A stretch of 46,484 nucleotides of DNA. Origin: Granulicella sp. S190. Lineage in GTDB: Bacteria > Acidobacteriota > Terriglobia > Terriglobales > Acidobacteriaceae. The position numbers were made by a program, and so were the translations under genes. Below the pieces are notes generated by a model. It was not told the origin of the DNA and ran no database searches. It was given only the letters and a program-made list of their open reading frames with translations. Positions 9,601-17,142 of the stretch are shown in pieces; position 1 is the stretch's first letter; every line of letters starts with the position of its first letter. The stretch covers positions 91,961-138,444 of the forward strand of contig NZ_LMUD01000044.1 of the NCBI RefSeq assembly GCF_009766095.1, given 5' to 3'.

Positions 9601-10216
9601 CGGCGAGGTCAAAGCGACAGCCGCCTCCGCGAACTTCGCGCGTCCTGAAGGCTCCTTCGAAGCTCGCACCTTTGGAAATGCCGTCCATGTCTTTCTGGAG
9701 ACACTCGCAAAGAGACTGACAAACACCGGCGCCGATGCGCTGCTACCCGAAGTGGCAGCGTGGACTCCACGAATTATAGGAGTGCTGCGAGCAAGCGGAC
9801 TTCCTCCCGCCGCCGTCGGCGATCTCGCCTCGCGCGTGAAGGCAGCACTCATCAACACGCTGCGACATGAAGAAGGACGCTGGCTGTTGAGTCAGCGCGA
9901 GCAGGCATCCAGCGAACTCGCGCTAACCACGTGGACCGATACGCGCAGCAGCGTACGACTGGACAGACTTTTTCTTGGCGGCCCATCTCCCATGGACGAC
10001 GGCACAGATCATCTTTGGATCATCGACTACAAAACGGCAACACACGGGCGGCAAGGCATCGACGAGTTTCTCGCGGGAGAACGTGCAAAATACGACGGGC
10101 AGATGCAGACGTATGCGCAGCTACTCAAAGGGCGCGTCTCTAGCGGGAACCTGCGCGTGGGGCTGTACTACCCCCTGCTCTCGAAGTTGGTCTGGTGGGT
10201 GCCCGAGATAGACTAA
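6608..10216 (+). CDS. AddA/RecB-like UvrD-family helicase-nuclease
   Basis: This 1202-residue superfamily 1A helicase with a C-terminal nuclease probably acts with the upstream gene on double-strand DNA ends for recombinational repair. Visible motifs are Walker A EAPAGSGKTG (residues 41-50), motif Ia with AITFTVKATNEMRERV, motif II VDEMQDTSTSQYE (about 440), motif III VGDPKQSIYLFRQA (about 475), LTANFRSQ (motif IV), TIHGAKGLEWDVV (motif V), and FYVACTRAREELHLF (motif VI). The nuclease motif IIDYKTATHG is near residue 1137, followed by QMQTYAQLL. Motif II reads DEMQD where DEFQD is commonest. Length and order match AddA/RecB beta subunits. No RecC- or RecD-like gene is adjacent, so the pair resembles AddAB more than RecBCD. 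Confidence 0.9.
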   Translation: MADLFLVPQNDTPQKNQSDSRPPDWHERERALDVQRSWIVEAPAGSGKTGLLIQRYLKLLADESVEDPTQILAITFTVKATNEMRERVLAQLESASRHDPLKGDSAFASETRALAEAVLRRDALLGWDLLLHPRRLNIRTIDSVCGEIARLLPVLSGGGGRLTPVKDPTLMYREAARATLMQLGGQDAELDNALRTVLLHRDGSLRDCERLLMEMLPLRNQWGELAPMGRHQLDDAFLDETVLPKLEWALEQAIYAGLTRLSNTVPADILQELTSLAGEMGHAEGYKGNPSPIAMCADLHTAPQQTSKDLEHWQALIHLLTTREQKWRSATSRNHLGFEIEKKHAIQLKLFVQELRDRDGVLEAIKSVNNLPPAQYPEEQWVVAKALFRILNRALVELQLIFAQRGECDFAELGLLAQVALRRDGAVADLNEALGMKLRHLLVDEMQDTSTSQYELIQLLTQGWDGHSQTVFLVGDPKQSIYLFRQARVERFVRTMQSQQLGDLPVGRLQLTANFRSQRELVEAFNEDFSLLFPREVTDANAEEVPYVEAQAVRGSSQSGSLNLVWHAHVLPAGASPEAAKKAKRRQVKSQAEQIRDIVEQWRNRPLPHGRSEPWKMAVLVRSRNLLADIVAEFKDESKGSLPFRAVDIEALGERQEVLDLFAVTRALLHPADRVAWLAVLHSPLCGLGLADLHLLTGADDPKWSEWCIEDLVADRANLLSAEACERLRRAWPVLQAASESRSELTAAQSVERTWRSLGGDAFLKSAELANARRYFQLLDELEQEAVTIDVTQLKHRLGELFAQPASATGAVDLMTIHGAKGLEWDVVMVPGLEKKAPIPREKLLTWSEIDSGEAEAAQMVLAPIPGRGEGSKDLNNWLKSLEKAREAAERKRLFYVACTRAREELHLFASPEETSKGQISRPSGSLLATAWPAAERHFQASPSTQEEQSSNLVQFEQPFLFDIAANADEDSRPAMLQRQPLRFKPEERFLVDHKLSYGEVKATAASANFARPEGSFEARTFGNAVHVFLETLAKRLTNTGADALLPEVAAWTPRIIGVLRASGLPPAAVGDLASRVKAALINTLRHEEGRWLLSQREQASSELALTTWTDTRSSVRLDRLFLGGPSPMDDGTDHLWIIDYKTATHGRQGIDEFLAGERAKYDGQMQTYAQLLKGRVSSGNLRVGLYYPLLSKLVWWVPEID

Positions 10217-10249
10217 CCGACCATCGTCGCTGGAAACGCCTCCGCGATC

Positions 10250-10912
10250 TTAAGCCGTGCTGTTGTTATGCCGGACATCTGCTCCCCGCACCCAGAAGAT
10301 AACATCCTCCGCAATGTTGGTGGCATGATCGCCAACGCGCTCCAGATTCCGGGAGATGATCAAAGCGTTGAGCGATTGCGGGGTCAACTCCGGCTTCTCC
10401 TTGATCAACGAACTCAGCGCATAAAACGCAGCGTCATTCATCTCATCCACTTGATCGTCGAGCCGCAGAACCGACTCAGCAAGTTCAGCGTCGCCTTCAA
10501 TAAAAGCCTGCAACGACTTCCGAACCATCGCAGAGGAGAGTGAGGCGAGCTTGGGAATGTCGACAGGAAGATCGATATTGGCAAAGGCGCCCATCTCTCG
10601 CACCCGCACCGCAATATTGACCGCCTGATCGCCTACCCGTTCCAGGTCAGCGTTGATACGGATCACGGAGAGGATAAAGCGAAGATCGATAGCCATAGGC
10701 TGTTCCATGGCAAGCAGGTCGAGCGCCATCTGATCGATCTCGCGCTCCAGGCGATTGATCGAAGGTTCGGCTCGGAAGACAAGCTCGCAGATCGAGAGAT
10801 CCCGCGTCCGGTAGGCCTCGATGGAGCGTTGAATCGCCTGCTCCGCCATACCTGCCATTACCAGCAACTTCTCCTTCAGATCGTCAAGGCTCTGATGAAA
10901 TTTAACCCGCAT
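10250..10912 (-). CDS. phoU: Phosphate signalling complex protein PhoU
   Basis: This 220-residue all-helical protein has the two PhoU repeats: MRVKFHQSLDDLKEKLLVMAG with the following EREIDQMALDLLAMEQPMA, and the C-terminal half with SLNALIISRNLERVGDHATNIAEDV. The repeated E-R-[IV]-G-D-[HQ]-A-x-N-I motif (LERVGDQAVNIAV and LERVGDHATNIAE) is the metal-binding PhoU signature. PhoU links the Pst transporter to the PhoR kinase and damps the Pho response when phosphate is plentiful. Its ATG overlaps the pstB stop (TGATG), so it is translationally coupled as the last gene of the phosphate operon. Confidence 0.96.
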   Translation of the reverse strand: MRVKFHQSLDDLKEKLLVMAGMAEQAIQRSIEAYRTRDLSICELVFRAEPSINRLEREIDQMALDLLAMEQPMAIDLRFILSVIRINADLERVGDQAVNIAVRVREMGAFANIDLPVDIPKLASLSSAMVRKSLQAFIEGDAELAESVLRLDDQVDEMNDAAFYALSSLIKEKPELTPQSLNALIISRNLERVGDHATNIAEDVIFWVRGADVRHNNSTA

Positions 10913-11670
10913 CAGCCGAACCTCCCGGTGATGTAATCTTCCGTTCGCTTGTCCCGCGGATTGGTGAAGATCTTGTGGGTCGAATCGAACTCCACCATCT
11001 TGCCGTTGAGAAAGAAGCCCGTGTTCTCGGCGACGCGCGCGGCTTGCTGCATGTTGTGTGTCACGATCACGATCGTGTACTGACTCTTCAACTGGAAGAT
11101 AAGGTCTTCGATCTTCGAAGTCGAGACCGGATCAAGTGCAGACGCAGGCTCGTCCATCAGCAGAACTTCAGGATCGACAGCCAGTGCGCGTGCAATACAC
11201 ATACGCTGTTGCTGGCCGCCCGAAAGTGAGGCGCCTGACTTCTTCTTGAGATCGTCCTTGACCTCTTCCCACAACGCAGCCTGCTTCAGTGAGCGCTCTA
11301 CCGTCTCATCGAGGATCCGGCGATTGCGAAAGCCATTGAGCTTCAACCCGCTCACAACGTTATCGTAGATCGACATCGTAGGAAACGGATTCGGACGCTG
11401 AAAGACCATACCGACGCGGCGGCGAATTTCAACCGGCGAAGCATCGCTATAGATGTCGACATCGCCCATCTTCACCGTGCCCGTTGCGCGTGCGATGGGG
11501 TTCGTCTCATGCATCCGGTTAAGGCAGCGGACGAAGGTGGATTTGCCGCAGCCGGAAGGACCGATCAGCGCGGTGGCGTGGTTCGCCGGGATATGCAGGT
11601 TAATATCCTGCAGCGTGTGCGTCGTCCCGTACCACGCGTTCAAATCCTCAACTAAAATGCCGACTCCCAC
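10912..11670 (-). CDS. pstB: Phosphate ABC transporter ATPase PstB
   Basis: This 252-residue ABC ATPase energises high-affinity phosphate uptake. It has Walker A GPSGCGKST, the Q-loop in VFQRPNPFPTMSIYDNV (the RPNPFP segment is diagnostic of PstB), the signature LSGGQQQRMCIARALA, Walker B VLLMDEPASALDP, and H-loop IVIVTHNMQQAARV. The frame is open far upstream, but the GTG at 11670 is preferred. It overlaps the pstA stop by one base (TAGTG), has GGAGG a few bases upstream, and gives the family's usual length and N-terminus (VGVGILVEDLNAWYG). Downstream it overlaps phoU. Confidence 0.96.
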   Translation of the reverse strand: MGVGILVEDLNAWYGTTHTLQDINLHIPANHATALIGPSGCGKSTFVRCLNRMHETNPIARATGTVKMGDVDIYSDASPVEIRRRVGMVFQRPNPFPTMSIYDNVVSGLKLNGFRNRRILDETVERSLKQAALWEEVKDDLKKKSGASLSGGQQQRMCIARALAVDPEVLLMDEPASALDPVSTSKIEDLIFQLKSQYTIVIVTHNMQQAARVAENTGFFLNGKMVEFDSTHKIFTNPRDKRTEDYITGRFG

Positions 11671-12581
11671 TAGCTTCCTCCCTTGAGTGCGCCGCGGTTG
11701 GCAAAGATGCGGACGAGCGTGACTGAGACCATAATCAAAACGATAAGGACCAGCGAACCGGCCCACGCCAGACGATGCCACTCGTCATACGGCGAAATCG
11801 CGTACACGTAAATCTGCAACGGCAGCGCAGCGATAGGCTCGCTGAGTTTAAAGCTCCAGAACTGATTGCCGAACGCAGTAAAAAGCAAAGGCGCAGTCTC
11901 GCCGGCCACTCGTGCGAAGGCCAGCATGCAGCCGGTAATGATACCCGGCGAAGCTGTCCGCAGACTCACCGAGATCGCAGTGCGCCACTTGGGAACGCCC
12001 AGGCCCAGCGCAGCCTCGCGAATCGCATGCGGTACCGTAGCCAGCATCTCTTCCGTGGTCCGTGTGATGGTAGGAACCATCATGATGGCAAGCGCAACGC
12101 CTCCAGCTAATGCAGAGAAATGCTTCTGCTGCATGACAATCAAAGAATAGATCGCGATGCCCATCACGATCGACGGCACGCCATTCAACACGTCTGCGGT
12201 GAAGCGAACCGCAGTAGCAAGTGCCTTGCCGCGGCCGAACTCGGCAAGGTAAACCCCCGCGGCGATCCCAATAGGAATACCCATCAGGCTCGCCAAAAAA
12301 AGAATGATGCCCGAGCCGACGATGGAATTCGCCATCCCTCCACCCGACTCGCCCACCGGAGCCGGGATGCGGGTAAAGAAGGCAAAGTTCAGCGAACTGG
12401 CGCCCTTGTAGATCAGGTAAAAAAGAATCGCGATCAACGGCAGGATCACCAGCACGGTCGCCAGGATGCAGAGACCGCTGACAAGATAATTGATTGCCGT
12501 GCGCATCATCGTGTTCCTGCGCATCGACTTCGATTCGAAGTCCATCGGACGGGGCTGGTTGCTGAGTGGTTGTGTACTCAT
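11670..12581 (-). CDS. pstA: Phosphate ABC transporter permease PstA
   Basis: This 303-residue inner-membrane permease has about six helices. It carries the PstA/PstC-type EAA loop in REAALGLGVPKWRTAISVSL, and the preceding PTITRTTEEMLATVP and DVLNGVPSIVMGI segments are typical of PstA. It forms the transmembrane channel with PstC. A 35-residue polar N-terminal extension with MRRNTMMRT precedes the first helix. Its start lies one base after the pstC stop and its stop overlaps the pstB start, so the three are tightly coupled. Confidence 0.95.
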   Translation of the reverse strand: MSTQPLSNQPRPMDFESKSMRRNTMMRTAINYLVSGLCILATVLVILPLIAILFYLIYKGASSLNFAFFTRIPAPVGESGGGMANSIVGSGIILFLASLMGIPIGIAAGVYLAEFGRGKALATAVRFTADVLNGVPSIVMGIAIYSLIVMQQKHFSALAGGVALAIMMVPTITRTTEEMLATVPHAIREAALGLGVPKWRTAISVSLRTASPGIITGCMLAFARVAGETAPLLFTAFGNQFWSFKLSEPIAALPLQIYVYAISPYDEWHRLAWAGSLVLIVLIMVSVTLVRIFANRGALKGGS

Positions 12582-12582
12582 G

Positions 12583-13659
12583 TCAGTTCACCCGCGCCGG
12601 TGCGTTGCGAGTGACCGCCCAAACCATCAGCCGGGCAATCGCATTGACGACGATGGTGACCAGGAAGAGCGCGAGGCCAATCTCAATCAGGGCGCTGAGG
12701 TAGAGATCCCCCGTAGCCTCGGAGAACTCGTTCGCAATCACGCTCGCCAGCGTGTAGCCGGGAGCGAAGAGTGATTTGCTGATGTCGGGATGGTTGCCGA
12801 TAACCATCGTGACCGCCATCGTCTCGCCAAGCGCACGCCCGAGGCCCAGCATAACGGCGCCAACAATCCCGATGCGGGAGTTGCGCAGAACCCCGATACG
12901 GATCATCTCCCAGCGAGTGGCGCCAAGGGCGAGCACAGCCTCGCGCTGGCTGTTGGGAACAGCGTTCATAATGTCGCGGGTCAGCGAAGAGATGATCGGA
13001 AGGATCATGATCGCCAGAATCATACTCGCAGTCAAAAGTCCGACACCAAAGTTCGGACCTTCAAAGAAGCCCGTCCACCCCAGCGTCTTATAAAGAAAAG
13101 GACCGATGACATCCCGCATCAGCGGAACCAGCACGAAGACCGCCCAAAGTCCGTAGACAACGCTGGGAATGGCGGCCAGTAGCTCCGTGAGAAATGAGAT
13201 CGGCGCGCGCAGCGGACGCGGGCACAGCTCGGTCAGGAAGACGGCGACGCCGAGAGCCAGAGGAACGGCCATACACAGAGCCAGCAGCGACGTGGCAATC
13301 GTCCCGTAGATAAACGGCAGAGCGCCGAAGTCGCCCGAGACCGGATCCCACGCCTGGCGCGTAAAGAACTTCCAGCCGAACTGCATCAGGCTAAGTCGTG
13401 AGTGCACCACCAGAATGCCGAAGATAAAGATGACGATCGCGAAGATGCTGCATGCGCAGAGCAGCATGACTGCGGCGAAGCTGTTGTCTGCCAGACGGCC
13501 GCTTCCCCGTTTGCTGAGGAAATCACGAATCGGAGACAGGCTCGCGTCTGCCCCGGAGGCCGCATCGGTAGAGCTTGCCGCCGGAGCATTCGGCAGGGGG
13601 GATGGTACAGGTAACGGAGACCTGGATTCTCTTTCGGGAGTCATACGGGTAGAAGACAC
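12583..13659 (-). CDS. pstC: Phosphate ABC transporter permease PstC
   Basis: This 358-residue permease is the partner of PstA. It has a Pro/Ser-rich cytoplasmic leader of about 40 residues, then helices beginning SFAAVMLLCACSIFAIVIFI. Family markers are WDPVSGDFGALPFIYGTI, LTELLAAIPSVVYGLWAVF, and the EAA-type loop REAVLALGATRWEMIRIGVL followed by GLGRALGETMAVTMVIGN. The start is GTG at 13659 with AGGA sequences upstream; an ATG at 13644 lacks a ribosome-binding site. It lies 118 bases after pstS with a strong hairpin terminator in the gap, so its expression probably depends on read-through or on a separate weak promoter. Confidence 0.95.
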   Translation of the reverse strand: MSSTRMTPERESRSPLPVPSPLPNAPAASSTDAASGADASLSPIRDFLSKRGSGRLADNSFAAVMLLCACSIFAIVIFIFGILVVHSRLSLMQFGWKFFTRQAWDPVSGDFGALPFIYGTIATSLLALCMAVPLALGVAVFLTELCPRPLRAPISFLTELLAAIPSVVYGLWAVFVLVPLMRDVIGPFLYKTLGWTGFFEGPNFGVGLLTASMILAIMILPIISSLTRDIMNAVPNSQREAVLALGATRWEMIRIGVLRNSRIGIVGAVMLGLGRALGETMAVTMVIGNHPDISKSLFAPGYTLASVIANEFSEATGDLYLSALIEIGLALFLVTIVVNAIARLMVWAVTRNAPARVN

Positions 13660-13724
13660 AATCCTATTTTCCTGACGGTTTGACTCTACGGGTCGATTGT
13701 ATCGGGCTTACCATCCTGAGATCG

Positions 13725-13770
13725 GGAAGAAAAAGAAGCCGCACGGATTCTGATGCAAAATCCGTGCGGC
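13725..13770 (-). terminator. Intrinsic terminator/attenuator between pstS and pstC
   Basis: On the minus strand an 11-bp perfect stem (GCCGCACGGAT / ATCCGTGCGGC, positions 13738-13770, 11-base loop) begins 7 bases past the pstS stop codon and is followed by a T-rich tract (TTCTTTTTCTTCCC). This is a textbook Rho-independent terminator placed inside the pst operon. A leaky terminator here would give more of the periplasmic binding protein than of the membrane complex, as known for other binding-protein operons. Confidence 0.8.
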
Positions 13771-13777
13771 AGTACAA

Positions 13778-14785
13778 CTACTTCACGTTTGCGATGCTCT
13801 TGCGAACCATGTCCTGCACCTGCTTCGGCAGCGGGGCGTACGTAAGAGCAGCGGCTTCGTTCTCACCGTGATCCAGCATCCAGCCGAGAAACTCGGCCAG
13901 CGCCTTTGCCTTGTTCGGATCAGTCGAGTGCGTCGGAATCAGCAGCCAGGTAAAGCTCGAGATCGGGTAAGAATCGGCACCCGGAGCATTGGTGATCGAG
14001 ACCCGGTAGTCGGCAGGCATCGTCTTGGCTGCAGCAGCCGCAGCAGCGGTCACGCCGCTCGTCGAAGCCTTCAGAAACTTCCCGGAGGCATTGCGAACCG
14101 CGCCAAAGCTCATCTTGTTCGTCTCAGCGTAGATCAGCTCGACATAGCCAAAGGAGTAAGGCGACTGGCGAACCATGCCCGCGACGCCTTCATTTCCCTT
14201 TTGGCCAATACCTGTAGGCCACTTCACAGACGTGCTATGCCCCACTCTGCTCGACCAGTCAGGGCTCACCTTAGAGAGAAAATCGGTGAAGATATACGTC
14301 GTTCCGCTTCCGTCCGAACGATAGACAGGAAGAATCGCCTTATCCGGCAGGTTGACGCCAGGATTATCCTTCGCAATTCGCCCGTCGTTCCACTTCGTGA
14401 TCTTCCCCAGATAGATATCGGCGATCACATCGGAAGAGAAGTTAATATCTTTGTTGACCCCTGGGATGTTGTACACCGGAACCACAGCGCCCAAAACCGT
14501 AGGAATATGCATCACCTTGACCTTGGCGTCCTTCAGCTGCTGATCGGTCATCGGACCATCGGTCGCACCAAAATCGACTGTTCCCTCCGATACCTGGCGG
14601 ATACCTCCGCCCGAACCGATCGACTGATAGTTGATCTTCACATTCGAATGCAGCTGGCTGTACTCACTAAACCACTTGGAGTAGATGGGGTAAGGAAACG
14701 TCGCCCCGGCTCCGTTGATGTTCTGTGCATTGGCTCCGACACTGACCATTGCCAGTATGCCCGCTGCGATAACTTTCAGATTCAC
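13778..14785 (-). CDS. pstS: Phosphate-binding periplasmic protein PstS
   Basis: This 335-residue exported substrate-binding protein captures phosphate for PstCAB. A signal peptide (residues 1-20, cleaving ANA-Q) is followed by NINGAGATFPYPIYSKWF, the PstS-type N-terminus. Phosphate-binding elements are GSGGGIRQVSEGTVDFGATDG and YRSDGSGTTYIFTDFLS, and the C-terminal WLLIPTHSTDPNKAK region is typical. I prefer the GTG at 14785, with AGGGGGA just upstream and a proper signal peptide directly after; the longer frame from 14809 adds residues that do not fit a signal peptide. It is the first gene of the pst set, with a candidate Pho box upstream and a terminator downstream. Confidence 0.95.
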   Translation of the reverse strand: MNLKVIAAGILAMVSVGANAQNINGAGATFPYPIYSKWFSEYSQLHSNVKINYQSIGSGGGIRQVSEGTVDFGATDGPMTDQQLKDAKVKVMHIPTVLGAVVPVYNIPGVNKDINFSSDVIADIYLGKITKWNDGRIAKDNPGVNLPDKAILPVYRSDGSGTTYIFTDFLSKVSPDWSSRVGHSTSVKWPTGIGQKGNEGVAGMVRQSPYSFGYVELIYAETNKMSFGAVRNASGKFLKASTSGVTAAAAAAAKTMPADYRVSITNAPGADSYPISSFTWLLIPTHSTDPNKAKALAEFLGWMLDHGENEAAALTYAPLPKQVQDMVRKSIANVK

Positions 14786-14854
14786 ATATCCCCCTAGGCT
14801 TAAATGCATCGATCCAGCAATCCCGTCAATACATCCTCCTTAAGTGTGAGCGGA

Positions 14855-14876
14855 GATTGTTACGGGGAGGTTACAT
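14855..14876 (-). promoter_or_regulatory. Candidate PhoB-binding site (Pho box) upstream of pstS
   Basis: Two exact GTAAC copies lie 11 bases apart on the minus strand (as GTTAC at 14859 and 14870 on the plus strand), in the 122-base gap between phoR and pstS. PhoB family proteins bind 7-bp direct repeats with 4-bp spacers, i.e. 11-bp periodicity, with a core resembling TGTNA(A/C)C. The period fits exactly and the core partly. Inferred, not demonstrated. Confidence 0.45.
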
Positions 14877-14907
14877 GGGGGTGAAAACGGCATTATTCCT
14901 TGGATTT

Positions 14908-16263
14908 TTAAGCCTTCGGCAACGTAAAAATGAACGTGCTTCCGGCATTCAACTCGCTCTCGGCGCGAATCGACCCTCCGTGCGTCTGCACCATGTGTCG
15001 TGCAATCGCCAGCCCAAGTCCGGTCCCTCCCGACTCCCTCGACCGCGCCTTGTCCACCCGGTAGAAGCGCTCGAAGATCCGGCTCAGGTGCTCGGAAGCA
15101 ATTCCAGGACCAAAGTCGCGAACGCTGAACTCCACCGCCTCAATCGGATCCGACACCTCGCGAGAGCTGATGACCACCTTGCAGTGACGCGCATTACGAG
15201 CCTGGCCGTACTTGATCCCATTCTCAATCAAATTGCTCAGCACCTGAACGATGGCGTCGGTATCGGCGAAAACCTCCGCAGTCGAGATCTCGCCGATCTC
15301 AAGCACCGCCTCGGCATCCTGCACCAGGCCACGCATCGCCTGCACCGCATCTCGCACCAGCATATCCGCCGGAATCGGCCCGGGATGCAGCTCCTGTTCG
15401 GACGACTCGACCCGCGCCATCACCAGTAGATCCTCGGTCAGGCGGTTCATCCGCGTGGCATTCTTCAGAATGATCGTCAAAAACTCGCGCGCCGCCTTGC
15501 TCAACGACGCCTCATGATCGAGAAGCGTCTCCACGTAACCCGTAATAGAGGTCAGCGGCGTCCGCAGTTCATGCGACACGTTCGCCACAAAGTCGCGCTG
15601 CGTTCGTTCCACCTGCTCGATCCGCGTAATGTCATGCAAAACCGCAACCGCACCTCCGCCGGGCATGGGCGACACATTCACCTCGAAGATGCGCCCCGGT
15701 AGAAGCGAAGTCGAACGGCCATCGCTCACCACCCGCTGTTCCAGCGCAGTCCGAACACAGTCCAGAATCTCCGGATCGCGAATCGTCTGAACCAGTGCGT
15801 GTCCAACCCGGATGGAGCTGCTAACCGACGTGCCGGGAATCAACCTCTGCATTCGCTGATTCGTCCACTGAATCCGCCCTGCGGGATCCACAGCCACCAC
15901 CGCATCCTGCATGCTGTCGATCATCGCCTCAAGCTCGCGCCTGCTCTCGGAGGCATCGTTCAGTGCGCGGTTCACCTCCTCGGAGGCGGACGAAATCGAT
16001 CGCGCCAATCCCTCGAAGTCGCTGAACGAGGACTTGACCTCGCTGACCTGCCGCTCTGGAATCGCCGCCGCCGCGCTCTGCAGACGTGCGAGATTCTGCC
16101 GAATCGAGCCCGTCACCAGAAACGCATTCAGGCCCGCCCACGCGAGCACCAGCACCGTTCCAATCAACCACCCATGCGGCATCATCCAGATTCGCAGCAC
16201 TACCAGCAACGCCAGGGCGATCGCAATGCGGAGAAAGAACGAAAAAAAGAGACCACGCCTCAC
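14908..16263 (-). CDS. phoR: Phosphate-regulon sensor histidine kinase PhoR
   Basis: This 451-residue membrane kinase has two N-terminal helices (FFSFFLRIAIALALLVVL and a second to about residue 52). A HAMP-like linker follows, then a PAS domain (MIDSMQDAVVAVDPAGRIQW) and the HisKA motif FVANVSHELRTPLTSITGY with phospho-acceptor His near 231. The HATPase domain has the N box (LSNLIENGIKYG), G1 (RDFGPGIASEHL) and G2 (SGGTGLGLAIARHMV). The PhoR assignment rests on this order plus its position between phoB and the pst genes. The start is GTG with GGGAG 8 bases upstream; it lies 15 bases after phoB. It would phosphorylate PhoB when phosphate is scarce, under PstB/PhoU control. Confidence 0.92.
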   Translation of the reverse strand: MRRGLFFSFFLRIAIALALLVVLRIWMMPHGWLIGTVLVLAWAGLNAFLVTGSIRQNLARLQSAAAAIPERQVSEVKSSFSDFEGLARSISSASEEVNRALNDASESRRELEAMIDSMQDAVVAVDPAGRIQWTNQRMQRLIPGTSVSSSIRVGHALVQTIRDPEILDCVRTALEQRVVSDGRSTSLLPGRIFEVNVSPMPGGGAVAVLHDITRIEQVERTQRDFVANVSHELRTPLTSITGYVETLLDHEASLSKAAREFLTIILKNATRMNRLTEDLLVMARVESSEQELHPGPIPADMLVRDAVQAMRGLVQDAEAVLEIGEISTAEVFADTDAIVQVLSNLIENGIKYGQARNARHCKVVISSREVSDPIEAVEFSVRDFGPGIASEHLSRIFERFYRVDKARSRESGGTGLGLAIARHMVQTHGGSIRAESELNAGSTFIFTLPKA

Positions 16264-16278
16264 AAGCTGCTCCCGCGC

Positions 16279-16983
16279 CTAGGCCTGCGCAGCCTTGGGA
16301 ATCTCGAAGCGATAGCCGGCCCCGCGCATAGTCTTCAAATACCGTGGCGTCTCTGCATCAGCCTCGATCTTCTCGCGAATACGCCGAACATACACGTCCA
16401 CTGAGCGCGGCGTAACAAAACGAGCATCCCCCCAGACAGCATCCAGCAGGTGATCGCGGCTAAAAACTCGCCCAGGATGGCGCGCAAGATAGTCCAGAAG
16501 CCGGAACTCCGTAGCCGTCGTCGTCACCAGCTCTCCATCGACACGAAGCTGCATCGCACTGGCATCGATCTCGACATTCTCGAACTTCAGCACCGAAGGC
16601 GCACTTGGCCGCTCGAAACGCCGCAGCACCGCCTTCACCCTCGCCACCAGCTCGCGGGTGGCAAACGGCTTCGTGATGTAGTCGTCCGCACCCATCTCCA
16701 GGCCATGCACGCGGTCGTTCTCAGCCGCCCGGGCCGTCAGGAAGATAATGGGAACCACACTCAGAGTCGGGTTCTGGCGCAGCCTCCGGCACAGATCCAG
16801 CCCATCGCCTCCAGGCACCATGATGTCCAGCAGAAAGAGTGCTGGCGGTTGCCGCTCGGCATCGCTAAGTATCTGATTGATAGCAAGATAGGGTCGAACA
16901 GTGAAACCGGCGCTCTCCAGGTGGTACTGCACCAGGCGGGAGATATCCGCATCGTCTTCCAACACAAAAATCGTCTGACTCAC
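16279..16983 (-). CDS. phoB: Phosphate-regulon response regulator PhoB
   Basis: This 234-residue OmpR/PhoB-type regulator has a receiver domain with the acidic pair EDD (9-11), phospho-acceptor D53 in LFLLDIMVPGGDG, the T in FLTARAAEND and K in DDYITKPF. It is followed by a winged-helix DNA-binding domain (TATEFRLLDYLARHPGRVFSR, then RSVDVYVRRIREKIE and MRGAGYRF). The start is GTG at 16983 with AGAGGT 7 bases upstream; a TTG at 17001 would add six residues and hide that site. It is first gene of the phoBR-pstSCAB-phoU run and probably autoregulates it. Confidence 0.94.
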   Translation of the reverse strand: MSQTIFVLEDDADISRLVQYHLESAGFTVRPYLAINQILSDAERQPPALFLLDIMVPGGDGLDLCRRLRQNPTLSVVPIIFLTARAAENDRVHGLEMGADDYITKPFATRELVARVKAVLRRFERPSAPSVLKFENVEIDASAMQLRVDGELVTTTATEFRLLDYLARHPGRVFSRDHLLDAVWGDARFVTPRSVDVYVRRIREKIEADAETPRYLKTMRGAGYRFEIPKAAQA

Positions 16984-17100
16984 TTCGTAAACCTCTGTCA
17001 ACTCGCGACTTGATTAATGTCAGGTTAGCGCACCACCGACGGGGGATTGCTAACGTACGATGAATCGTCCACAGTAAACAGCAGGAAGGGTACGTTCGTA

Positions 17101-17112
17101 TACTCTAGAGTA
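17101..17112. promoter_or_regulatory. 12-bp perfect palindrome, candidate operator/promoter region
   Basis: TACTCTAGAGTA is a perfect palindrome 31 bases upstream of the receiver-protein ATG, in the divergent gap with phoB. It overlaps TATACT (17099-17104), which resembles a -10 element for the plus-strand genes. No convincing -35 is seen. A dimeric regulator site is a guess. Confidence 0.35.
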
Positions 17113-17142
17113 ATCCTACGGACCAACGACGGGCAGAACCGT

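Noticed and set aside
16984..17142. TTG at 17001 as the phoB start and 17047 as the receiver start
   Set aside because: The later starts (GTG 16983; ATG 17143) begin at the receiver fold, and the phoB one has a ribosome-binding site; the extra residues do not match the families.
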